This document shows, one piece after another, positions 6,291 to 14,531 of a stretch of DNA of 16,765 nt. Origin of the DNA: Clostridiales bacterium (GTDB lineage: Bacteria > Bacillota > Clostridia > Oscillospirales > Oscillospiraceae). The stretch's first letter is position 1, and every line of letters starts with the position of its first letter. The position numbers were made by a program, and so were the translations under genes. The stretch spans positions 1 to 16,765 of the forward strand of contig JAJQET010000079.1 of the NCBI GenBank assembly GCA_021201515.1, in the 5' to 3' direction. Below the pieces are notes generated by a model, which was given only the letters and a program-made list of their open reading frames with translations, was not told where the DNA came from and did not search any database.

Positions 6291-9200
6291 ATGACAAGAG
6301 AGGAAGCCTTTCGCGCAGGCGGCGTGGCCTGCGCCCGGTACCTGGCGGACGAAGCCTGTCCGGCCCGGGAGACGGCCCGCGCCCAACGTGGGGCGCTGCT
6401 GGCGCTGCGCCGGCAGATGGAGGGGCTGGAACATATGACCGCTGCCCGGCGACAGGTTCCCTCTGCTGCGGAATGGCTGCTGGACAATTTTTCCGTCTAC
6501 CAGAGCAGGGCGTTGCTGGCGATAGAGGAATTTCAGCAGGGGACACGGCTCCCCGCCTGCTCCAACCGGGGAGATCGGCTGCGGGTCATCCTGCTGGCGG
6601 AGCAGGCGGTGGAAACGGCCTCGGACGGCGACGGCTGCCTCGCCTTTTTCGAGGGGGTGCAGGAGGCCGCGCCGCTGTCGGAGGGGGAGTGCGCTCTGCT
6701 GGGCAGCGCATTGCTGCTGGGGCTGCTGCCGGTGCTAAGGCGGCTCGGTACCAAGGTGCAGGAGGCGGACTGGTGGCAGGGGGAGGCCCTTGCAGCCCTG
6801 GCGGAGGAGCTGAAACAGGTCTTCGCCCTGTTTCACGAACTGGCCGCGCCGGAGTTTGCCCGGCGTCTGGCAAAGCTGAGCGCTGCGGAGCGGATGCTCC
6901 GGCAGGACCCGGCGGGGCTGTACCCGAACCTGGCGGAGGAGAGCCGCAGCGCCTGCCGCGCCGCCCTGGCCCGGACGGCAAAGCGTAAACGGGTGCGGGA
7001 GCGGGACTATGCGGAAGAACTGCTGGGCCGGGCCAGGAGGGAGGGCCGCTCCGTGGCGGAGCTGCTGTTTCCGGCCCCCGGAACCGGGGCGTGGTACCCG
7101 CTGGCGGTCGGGGGCGGCACTGTGGCGCTGGCGCTGCTGGGGCAGATTCTGCTGGGCCGGTGGTGGAGCGGGCTGCTGCTGGTGCTGCCTATCTCGGAGC
7201 TGGTAAAGCAGGAGCTGGACTTCCTGCTGCTCCGGTGGGTGCCGGTGCGCCCGCTGCTTCGGCTGTCGCTGGAGGACGGCGTCCCGGTGGAGGGGCGCAC
7301 CCTGTGCGTCATCCCGGCCCTCCTCACCGACGGGGAGGCGGGGGAGACGCTGGCCAAAAAACTGGAATATCATGCGCTGGTGTCCAAGCGGGCGGGGAAG
7401 GAGATCCGCTACGGTATCCTGGCGGATCTGCCGGACGCCCCGTTTGGGGAGGACGCGCTGCGGCGGGGCTGGGTCGAAAACGCGAAACAGGCCGTCGCCG
7501 CCTTGAACAGCAGGTACGGCGGCGGCTTCTACCTGTTCTACCGTGAACCGACCTACGCCCGCCGGGACAACTGCTGGCGTGGCTGGGAGCGGAAACGGGG
7601 GGCCCTGCTGGAGCTGGCCCGCTTCCTGCGGAAGCTGCCCTCCGGCATCCGCGTGCTGGAGGGGGAGGAACAGGACCTGACCGGCACCCGGTTCCTGCTG
7701 ACACTGGATGAGGACACCCGGCTGCTGCCGGACACAGCGGAACGGCTGATCGCCACGATGCTTTGCCCCCTGAACCGGCCCAGGCTGGACGAAACCAGGC
7801 GGGTGGTGCAGTCCGGTTACGGCATTTTGCAGCCCGCCGTTGGGATGGCGCTGGAGGAGGAGGGGGCCACGGCCTTTGCCCGGCTGCACAGCGGACAGGG
7901 AGGGGCGGAGCCCTACGCCTTTGCCTCCAGCGAGCTGTACCGGGATGTCTTTGACCGGGGCAGCTACACGGGGAAGGGGCTGATCGACATCGACGCCTTC
8001 CTGACCTGCCTGGACCACCGGTTCCCGGAGGGGTGTGTCCTGTCCCACGACCTGCTGGAAGGGGAATACCTTCACACCGGTCTGGCAGGGGGCTGCCCCG
8101 TGTTGGACAACGCCCCCCAGACCGCCCTGGCCTGGTACCGGCGGCTGCACCGCTGGACGAGAGGGGACTGGCAAACCCTCCCCTGGCTCAGAAAAACGGT
8201 GGATAACGAGTTTGCACAGCGTGTGGAAAATCCCTTGAACTCCCTCTCAAAGTGGAAAATTTTGGACAATTTGCGGCGCAGTTTGGTACCGGTGGCCCTG
8301 ATTTTAGCACTGGCCCTGGGGGCCTGCGGAAGGGGGTCGGTATTCTGGCCCGGCGTCGTGCTGGCGTTGGCGGTCAGCGTGGAGGGGGTGCTGCTGCACG
8401 GGCTGGCCCGCCTCCTGAGCCGGGGGAAGGGGGGAATCCCCCACTTTCGGACGAAGACGGTTTCCGGGCTGACGGGAGCAATCAGGGTGGCGGCGGCCCG
8501 GTTCCTCCTGCTGCCCTGCGAGGCGTGGGTGCAGCTCTGGGCGGCGGTGACCGCCTTGATTCGGATGGGCATCACCCGGCGGGGCCTGCTGGACTGGACG
8601 GTCAGCGCCGGGGCCGAGGATGCCGCCGGCGTGTGGGCGGTTTGGCATAGGCTGCTGCCCGCCTCCGGGCTGGGGCTGGCGGTGCTGGTGCTGGGGCAAA
8701 ATGCGGCGGGAAGGCTGCTGGGGCTGCTGTGGCTTTTGTCCCCGCTGCTGGCCTGGTATCTGAGCCGCCCGGAGGAGGCCGTCAAACTGTCGGAAGGGGA
8801 GCTGGCCTTTCTGCGGGAGGAGGCCGGGGCCCTCTGGCGGTACTTTGACACCTTCCTGACCCCGGCAGACCACTTCCTGCCGCCGGACAACGTCCAGGAG
8901 CGCCCGGCGGCTGGGATCGCCCACCGCACGTCTCCCACCAACATGGGGCTGTCGCTGACGGCCTGTCTGGCCGCACTGGACCTGGAGCTGACGGAGCGGA
9001 ACCGGGCGCTGTTTCTCATTGAGCGGCAGCTGACCGCCATGGAGGGGCTGGAGCGGTGCCACGGCCACTTTTACAACTGGTATGATACCTGCAAGGCAGA
9101 ACCCCTTTACCCACGCTACCTCTCCACTGTGGACAGCGGCAACCTGTGCGCCGCCCTCATCGCCCTGGCCCAGGGGTTGCAGGAGCTGGGGGAACTGGCG

Positions 9201-12200
9201 TTGGCCCGGCGGGCCAGCCGTCTGGCGGAGGAGATGAATTTCGCCTTCCTGTACGACGAGGGACAGCACCTCTTTTATATCGGCTATGACGCCGAAGGCG
9301 GCGGCTACACGAACAGCTGGTACGACCTGATGTGTTCCGAAGCCCGCACCGCCAGCTATATCGCCATCGCCAGGGGAGAGGTGGAGGGTCGGCACTGGCG
9401 GCACCTGTCCCGGGCGCTGCTGCGCTCCGGCCGGCACGCAGGTATGGCCTCCTGGTCGGGGACGGCCTTTGAGTATCTGATGCCCCAGCTCTTCCTGCCC
9501 GCCCCCAGAGGGTCCCTGCTCCGGGAGACCCTGGCCTTCTGCGTGGCGGAGCAATATCGGGCGCGGGGAAGGCAAAAAGGGGTCTGGGGCGTCTCCGAGT
9601 CCGCCTTTTTCGCCCTGAACGGGGACGGCAGCTACTGCTATCAGGCCAACGGCACCCCCTCCCTGGCCCTGAAGCGGGAGACGGGCAGGCGGGTGGTGTC
9701 CCCCTACGCCTCCGCGCTGGCGCTGACGGTGACGCCCCGGCTGGCGGCGCAGAACCTCCGCAGGCTAGACGAGCTGGGGATGAACGGACAATACGGCTTT
9801 TACGATGCACTGGATTTGACCGTTCCCGGCGGAGCCGTCGTCCGCACCTGGATGGTGCATCATCAGGGGATGAGCCTGCTTGCCATTGACAACGCGCTGC
9901 ATCAGAATATTTTTGTGCGCCGCTTTTTGCGGGAACCGGCCATGGCGGCCTTTGCCCCTCTGCTGGGGGAGACGTTGCCAACCGGCCCCGCCATGCGGCG
10001 CAGGGAGGAACCTATGAGGAAAAGAAAAGCGCCGCCCGTGACCCCCTTTGCCCGGGGCGGCACCGGCTTCGACCCGGCGCAGCCCACCGCCCATCTCTAC
10101 TCCGACGGCAGCTTCCACAGCCTGCTCGCGGCGGACGGCGGGGGCTGGTGCGCCTTTGCCGGAAAGCGTATGACGGGGGATGCCGGTGTGCTGAACGTCA
10201 CCGCCCGGCTGGACGGGAAGGAATACGCCGTCTTTCCCTGCGGGCAGGCGGATAACCGCCTGGAATGGCGCTTTGAGGAGGAACGGGCCACGCTGTCCCT
10301 GACGGAGGAGTCCTTCCAGATCCGGCAGGAGGTGGCGCTGCGGAGCGGCCTGAACGGGGCCCGTCACACCCTTTGGATGGAGAACCGCAGCACATCCCCC
10401 ATGACTGTGCGCTGCACGCTGCAACCGATCCTGCTGGAGGAGGACGCCTACGCCGCTCACCCGGCCTTCGCCCGGCTGTCGGTGGAGAGCGAGCCGCGCC
10501 CCCAGGGCGTCCTGTTCCGCCGCCGCCCCAGGGAGGGCCGGGAAGCCCTCTGTCTGGTGGCGCTGTGGGATGGCCCGGTGGCGCGCTGGGACACCGCCCG
10601 CATCCACGCGGACCGGCCCGCAGGGCACACGGGGGCGGTCTGCGACCCCCAGCTGACGCTGGAGCTGGCGCTTCCGGGGAAGGGAACCGGGCGGCTCATC
10701 CTGGCCCTTTCCGTGGGGGAGGAGAGGCAGGCCCTGCGGAACGCGGAAGGGATTCTGGGCGGGCTGAAAACTCCGCAGCCGTCCTTTGCACTCCAGCTCT
10801 CGGAGCGCTGCGGCCTCTCCCTCCGGGAGCGGCAGGAGGCGGATCGGCTGCTCTCTCACCTGCTGCACTGGTGGACAAAGCGGGCGGCGGCGGGGATACA
10901 GGGCCCTCAGGACCTGTGGCCCTTCGGCCTCTCCGGCGACCTGCCCATTGCGGTGACTGAGGCGGGCGGAAACGATGCCCGGCGGCTGGCTCGGTTCGCC
11001 GCCGAGCATGAGCTGCTGGTGCGCTGCGGCTACCCCTTTGACCTGGTCATTCTGGACAGAAGCGGCGCACTGGAGGAGCCCCTCTGCGGGGAACTGCGGC
11101 GGAGGCATATCCCCGCCACCTTTGGAGGCAGCGGCGGTCTGCACCTGATTTCCGCAGCCCCGGAGCAGTGGGCCCCCATCTATGCCGGGGCCGCTGTGGT
11201 GCTGCAAAACGAGGTGCCACAGCAGCCGACGGAGGTTGCCCTGCCCCTGGCAAAGGGGGTTCCCATCCCATCCCAGGAAGGGGACTGCCGGTGGGAATGG
11301 CTGGAGGACGGTTTCCGGCTTTTCCTGCACAACGCGCTGCCGCCCCGGCGCTGGAGCCATATCCTGGCAAACGAGAACCTCGGCTGGCTGACGGACGAGT
11401 GCGGCACAGGCCACCTGTGGTATGGCAACGCAAGGGAGAATCAGCTCCTCCCCTGGGAGAACGATCCCCTGGCACAGCAGGGGCCGGAGGATTTGCTGCT
11501 CCTGGCGGAAGGGGAGGAGGTCTCCTGCTTCGCCCGCCGGGACGGCTGGGAGACGGTGGTGCGCTATCGCGCGGGCTTCGCCTCCTGGCAAAAGCGAAAA
11601 AATGGCAAGGAGATTTCCCTGACAGCGGAGCTTCCTCTGCATGAGAATTGCAGAACCTTCTGTCTGACCGTCTCCGGCTTCCAGACTCAGGTACAACTCT
11701 GCTGGAAGCTGTGGCCCCAGCTGGCGGAGCGGCGCAGGGATGCCCGATTTGTACGGATGCAGCAGAAGGACGGCGGCATTGCCCTGACGAATGGGGCGAA
11801 TCAGGATTTCCCCGGCGTGGAGCTTTTGCTCCGGGCAGAGGGCTGCCCACTGGCGCTGGAGCCGCTGCCGGACGGGGGATTCTGCCTGTCCTGTCCGGTT
11901 ATGGGCAGCCTTTCTTTGATGGCAGGCATAAATGCTTTACAGGAAAACGAGCAAACGCCGCCTCTCCTGAAGCCGGACTATGACTGGCCGCAGCTGGCCT
12001 CCCCGCTGAGGCTGGAGACGCCGGACGGGGCGCTGAACCATTATCTCAGCTTCTGGTGTCTCTATCAGGTGGTGGCCTGTCGGCTGTTTGCCCGCACCAG
12101 CCTGTACCAGTGCGGCGGGGCCTTTGGGTTTCGGGATCAGCTACAGGATGTCTGCGCCCTGATGGCTACCGCGCCGGAGCTGGCCCGGCAGCAGATTCTG

Positions 12201-13484
12201 CGGGCGGCGGCCCACCAGTTCCGGGAGGGGGACGTGCAGCACTGGTGGCACCCCAGAGGGACGGCGGAGCCGGAGCGGGGCGTCCGTACCCGCATCAGCG
12301 ACGACCTGCTGTGGCTGCCCTACGCCCTGACCTGTTGGGTGGAGACGACAGGGGAGACCTCCCTCCTGAAAGAGCAGGTGGGCTGGCGCACCAGCGAACC
12401 CCTCCAGCCCCAGGAGCAGGAGCGCTACGAGACCCCCGCCAGGGCCGGGGAGACGTCCACCCTGTACGAACACGGCTGCGCTGCCATTCACTGCGTCATC
12501 ACCCGGGGCACCGGCGGCCACGGCCTGCTGCTGATGGGCGGCGGGGACTGGAACGACGGCCTGAATCGCATCGGCGCGGAAGGGAAGGGGGAGAGCGTCT
12601 GGCTGACCTGGTTCGCTGCCCTGGTCCTGGAGCGGTGGTCGGCAGTGGCGGAGGGGCAGAACGATACCGCCCGGTCGGTTCGCTGCGCCCGTCGGGCCCA
12701 GGAGCTGGCCCAGGCCGCCAACCGGGCTTGGGACGGCCACTGGTACCTCCGTGGCTACGACGATGGGGGCAGGCCCTTCGGCGGTGAGGGTCATCCTTTC
12801 TGCCGGATGGACTCCATCGCCCAGAGCTTTTCCGTCTTTGCGCCGAACCCCCAGCCGGAGCGGGGCAGGGAGGCAGTGTTACAGGCGGTGTCCGCCCTCT
12901 ACGACGCCGACCGGGGTACGGTGGCCCTACTGCGGGGCGGCTTCCAGCCCGGCAGCGGGGCGGGTTATATTCAGAGTTATCCCTCAGGCGTCCGGGAGAA
13001 CGGCGGGCAGTACACCCACGGGGCGGTGTGGCTGGCCGGGGCCTGCTATCGGCTGGGGGAGCGGGAGCTGGGCTGGCGCCTCCTGCGGGACCTCCTGCCG
13101 GAGCGCCACGACAGCGGCGTTTACGAAGGAGAGCCTTACGTGTTGGCCGGGGACGTGTCCACTGCGCCGGGACAGGAGGGGCGCTGCGGCTGGAGTTGGT
13201 ACACCGGCGCGGCGGCGTGGTATTACCGCACGGCCACGGAGGCGCTGCTGGGGATTCGGCAGCGGGGCGGCAGGCTGTACCTGAACCCACAGCTGCCGGA
13301 GGGCTGGGACGGCTACCGGGCCACCCTGCGCCTTGCCGGAAAGACGCTGCGCATCCGCGTCCATTGCACCGGGCCCTGTCAGATTCTGGTGGACGGCGTG
13401 CCAAAGGAAAACGGCCTTGCCCTGGACAGTTTGGGAGGGCAGGCAGAGCTGACCGTGTTTTGCGGTAAAAACGCGGGACAGTGA
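6291..13484 (+). CDS. Cyclic beta-1,2-glucan synthase-like protein (GT84 + glycoamylase-like + GH94)
   Basis: Proteins of this architecture (NdvB/Cgs) polymerise UDP-glucose into beta-1,2-glucan at the membrane, cyclise it and trim chain length. Order in this 2397-aa protein: an N-terminal helical domain with PSAAEWLLDNF; two hydrophobic segments near 269-305; the GT84 domain with TLDEDT (Asp473, Asp475), FDRGSYTGKGLIDIDAF at 554-570, LSHDLLEG at 584 and RWTRGDWQ at 621; further membrane segments at roughly 664-709, 735-760 and 788-826; the glycoamylase-like cyclisation domain (GH189 in the Thermoanaerobacter enzyme) with TSPTNMGLS, YNWYDT, WYDLMCSEARTASYIAI and WSGTAFEYLMP, at about 865-1200; beta-sandwich parts of GH94 from about 1250; LWPFGLSGDLPIAV near 1543; and the GH94 barrel with GFRDQLQD (1946), RTRISDDLLWLPYAL, GGDWNDGLN (Asp2086/Asp2089, general-acid region) and YPSGVRENGGQYTHGAVW. 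All motifs are intact. NdvB-type enzymes are mostly about 2800-2900 aa, so this is a compact form. Acceptor and ring size cannot be read from the sequence. Confidence 0.9.
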   Translation: MTREEAFRAGGVACARYLADEACPARETARAQRGALLALRRQMEGLEHMTAARRQVPSAAEWLLDNFSVYQSRALLAIEEFQQGTRLPACSNRGDRLRVILLAEQAVETASDGDGCLAFFEGVQEAAPLSEGECALLGSALLLGLLPVLRRLGTKVQEADWWQGEALAALAEELKQVFALFHELAAPEFARRLAKLSAAERMLRQDPAGLYPNLAEESRSACRAALARTAKRKRVRERDYAEELLGRARREGRSVAELLFPAPGTGAWYPLAVGGGTVALALLGQILLGRWWSGLLLVLPISELVKQELDFLLLRWVPVRPLLRLSLEDGVPVEGRTLCVIPALLTDGEAGETLAKKLEYHALVSKRAGKEIRYGILADLPDAPFGEDALRRGWVENAKQAVAALNSRYGGGFYLFYREPTYARRDNCWRGWERKRGALLELARFLRKLPSGIRVLEGEEQDLTGTRFLLTLDEDTRLLPDTAERLIATMLCPLNRPRLDETRRVVQSGYGILQPAVGMALEEEGATAFARLHSGQGGAEPYAFASSELYRDVFDRGSYTGKGLIDIDAFLTCLDHRFPEGCVLSHDLLEGEYLHTGLAGGCPVLDNAPQTALAWYRRLHRWTRGDWQTLPWLRKTVDNEFAQRVENPLNSLSKWKILDNLRRSLVPVALILALALGACGRGSVFWPGVVLALAVSVEGVLLHGLARLLSRGKGGIPHFRTKTVSGLTGAIRVAAARFLLLPCEAWVQLWAAVTALIRMGITRRGLLDWTVSAGAEDAAGVWAVWHRLLPASGLGLAVLVLGQNAAGRLLGLLWLLSPLLAWYLSRPEEAVKLSEGELAFLREEAGALWRYFDTFLTPADHFLPPDNVQERPAAGIAHRTSPTNMGLSLTACLAALDLELTERNRALFLIERQLTAMEGLERCHGHFYNWYDTCKAEPLYPRYLSTVDSGNLCAALIALAQGLQELGELALARRASRLAEEMNFAFLYDEGQHLFYIGYDAEGGGYTNSWYDLMCSEARTASYIAIARGEVEGRHWRHLSRALLRSGRHAGMASWSGTAFEYLMPQLFLPAPRGSLLRETLAFCVAEQYRARGRQKGVWGVSESAFFALNGDGSYCYQANGTPSLALKRETGRRVVSPYASALALTVTPRLAAQNLRRLDELGMNGQYGFYDALDLTVPGGAVVRTWMVHHQGMSLLAIDNALHQNIFVRRFLREPAMAAFAPLLGETLPTGPAMRRREEPMRKRKAPPVTPFARGGTGFDPAQPTAHLYSDGSFHSLLAADGGGWCAFAGKRMTGDAGVLNVTARLDGKEYAVFPCGQADNRLEWRFEEERATLSLTEESFQIRQEVALRSGLNGARHTLWMENRSTSPMTVRCTLQPILLEEDAYAAHPAFARLSVESEPRPQGVLFRRRPREGREALCLVALWDGPVARWDTARIHADRPAGHTGAVCDPQLTLELALPGKGTGRLILALSVGEERQALRNAEGILGGLKTPQPSFALQLSERCGLSLRERQEADRLLSHLLHWWTKRAAAGIQGPQDLWPFGLSGDLPIAVTEAGGNDARRLARFAAEHELLVRCGYPFDLVILDRSGALEEPLCGELRRRHIPATFGGSGGLHLISAAPEQWAPIYAGAAVVLQNEVPQQPTEVALPLAKGVPIPSQEGDCRWEWLEDGFRLFLHNALPPRRWSHILANENLGWLTDECGTGHLWYGNARENQLLPWENDPLAQQGPEDLLLLAEGEEVSCFARRDGWETVVRYRAGFASWQKRKNGKEISLTAELPLHENCRTFCLTVSGFQTQVQLCWKLWPQLAERRRDARFVRMQQKDGGIALTNGANQDFPGVELLLRAEGCPLALEPLPDGGFCLSCPVMGSLSLMAGINALQENEQTPPLLKPDYDWPQLASPLRLETPDGALNHYLSFWCLYQVVACRLFARTSLYQCGGAFGFRDQLQDVCALMATAPELARQQILRAAAHQFREGDVQHWWHPRGTAEPERGVRTRISDDLLWLPYALTCWVETTGETSLLKEQVGWRTSEPLQPQEQERYETPARAGETSTLYEHGCAAIHCVITRGTGGHGLLLMGGGDWNDGLNRIGAEGKGESVWLTWFAALVLERWSAVAEGQNDTARSVRCARRAQELAQAANRAWDGHWYLRGYDDGGRPFGGEGHPFCRMDSIAQSFSVFAPNPQPERGREAVLQAVSALYDADRGTVALLRGGFQPGSGAGYIQSYPSGVRENGGQYTHGAVWLAGACYRLGERELGWRLLRDLLPERHDSGVYEGEPYVLAGDVSTAPGQEGRCGWSWYTGAAAWYYRTATEALLGIRQRGGRLYLNPQLPEGWDGYRATLRLAGKTLRIRVHCTGPCQILVDGVPKENGLALDSLGGQAELTVFCGKNAGQ

Positions 13485-13510
13485 AACAGCCGGGAAAAAA
13501 ACCGCAACGC

Positions 13511-13542
13511 AAAAAGGGAGGAGGGCATTGCTGCCCTCCTCC
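13511..13542 (-). terminator. Terminator of the ABC/pseudo-deacetylase unit; may also end the glucan synthase transcript
   Basis: Perfect 11-base arms (13517-13527 and 13532-13542) enclose a 4-base loop. On the minus strand the stem is followed closely by five T residues (13515-13511), a canonical intrinsic terminator for the gene ending at 13566. On the plus strand only a delayed TTTT (13550-13553) follows, so it is weaker for the synthase gene, whose stop is 32 bases upstream. Confidence 0.85.
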
Positions 13543-13565
13543 TGACTGATTTTGCACGCAGAGGC

Positions 13566-14531
13566 TCACCCCTCATACTGGGCGTAGATTCCGTTGATGA
13601 TCTCCGCCAACTCGTCAATCCGGGCCTGAATCTCCGCCATCTGTTCCTCATAGTTGGCCTGGTTTGCCGCCTCGGTGGAATTGATTTCGGACAGCTCCGT
13701 CACCACATCCGCCACCGTGGAGAAGACGCAGTCCTCCTGCTCCACATAGCTTTGCATGGTGTCCATCAGATTCGTCACATAGGACTCTTCCAGGGAACCG
13801 GAGTTGATGCTCTCCATATCAAAGGCGATAAGCATGGACGTCTTGTTTTTATACATTGCGGCGATGCGGCTTGCCACCGATGTGCCGGAGGAGGTCAGAT
13901 AGGAGTAGTCAAAGTATACCGTTCCATCCTCATCCTGTCCGGCGATGGGGGTGCTGCTGTGATAGCTGGTGTATCCGACAAATCCGTCGTCCTTTAACAG
14001 CTGAATGTTGGAATCCGTGGTGTAGTCGGAGCGCAGGAGGAACACGCTGGTGTGTTCCCGCCCGATGGTTTCCAGCCAGGACAGGGCGGAAAGGACGCTC
14101 TCATTCACTGTCTCTGAAAAGGCGGGGGTATACAGCATGACCTCCCAGGCGTCGTCCGCCGCGTCCAGAATGTCTTCCATGACGGATTGCTCCAGCGTGC
14201 AGTCCAGGATGAGGACGGGCGGGAAGTCATATGTGTCCGCCATGGTTTCCATGTAAGACAAATCCGACACATCCGTCACCACAAAGCCCACCATAAGCGC
14301 GGCCGTCTCACTGGAGTAGGAGATGTTTTCCTCCAGCTCTTCCAGCTGACTTTTCAGTTCCCTTTGTTCCCGCTCATAGACCGACGCCTCGTTCTGCAGG
14401 GCCTGAAGCTGCGTCTCCTGGGCGTCTGCCTCCTGCTGATCGGTGTAGAACAGATAGGCAAGCCCGACGGCCAGCGCAATGCTCAGCATTGCGCCGAGGA
14501 TATTCCAGATGAGTGACCCTTTACGCTTCAT
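13566..14531 (-). CDS. Membrane-anchored coiled-coil protein with a degenerate polysaccharide-deacetylase-like domain
   Basis: No named family is recognised with certainty. The protein (321 aa) starts with a basic tip and one membrane helix (about residues 5-29, SLIWNILGAMLSIALAVGLAYLF), followed by a Glu/Gln-rich coiled coil (about 31-72), so the rest should lie outside the cytoplasm. The central part follows the strand/helix order of NodB-type deacetylases: WEVMLYTPAF, FLLRSDYTTDSNIQLLKDDGFVGYTSY, SMLIAFDMES and a closing CVFSTVADVV. The metal-binding Asp-Asp and His-x3-His positions are not present, so it is probably non-catalytic. A second coiled coil (about 285-318) ends it. The start at 14531 has GGGGAGG at nine bases and overlaps the preceding stop by 11 nt; a longer version from 14591 would lie deep inside that gene. 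Coupling suggests a shared task with the exporter. Confidence 0.75.
   Translation of the reverse strand: MKRKGSLIWNILGAMLSIALAVGLAYLFYTDQQEADAQETQLQALQNEASVYEREQRELKSQLEELEENISYSSETAALMVGFVVTDVSDLSYMETMADTYDFPPVLILDCTLEQSVMEDILDAADDAWEVMLYTPAFSETVNESVLSALSWLETIGREHTSVFLLRSDYTTDSNIQLLKDDGFVGYTSYHSSTPIAGQDEDGTVYFDYSYLTSSGTSVASRIAAMYKNKTSMLIAFDMESINSGSLEESYVTNLMDTMQSYVEQEDCVFSTVADVVTELSEINSTEAANQANYEEQMAEIQARIDELAEIINGIYAQYEG

Noticed and set aside
9765..11696. Long minus-strand open frames inside the glucan synthase gene (also 6735-8174, 8304-9575 and 12499-13569)
   Set aside because: All lie within one clearly coding frame with intact GT84/GH94 motifs; their translations are Pro/Arg/Gly-rich and match no known domain pattern.
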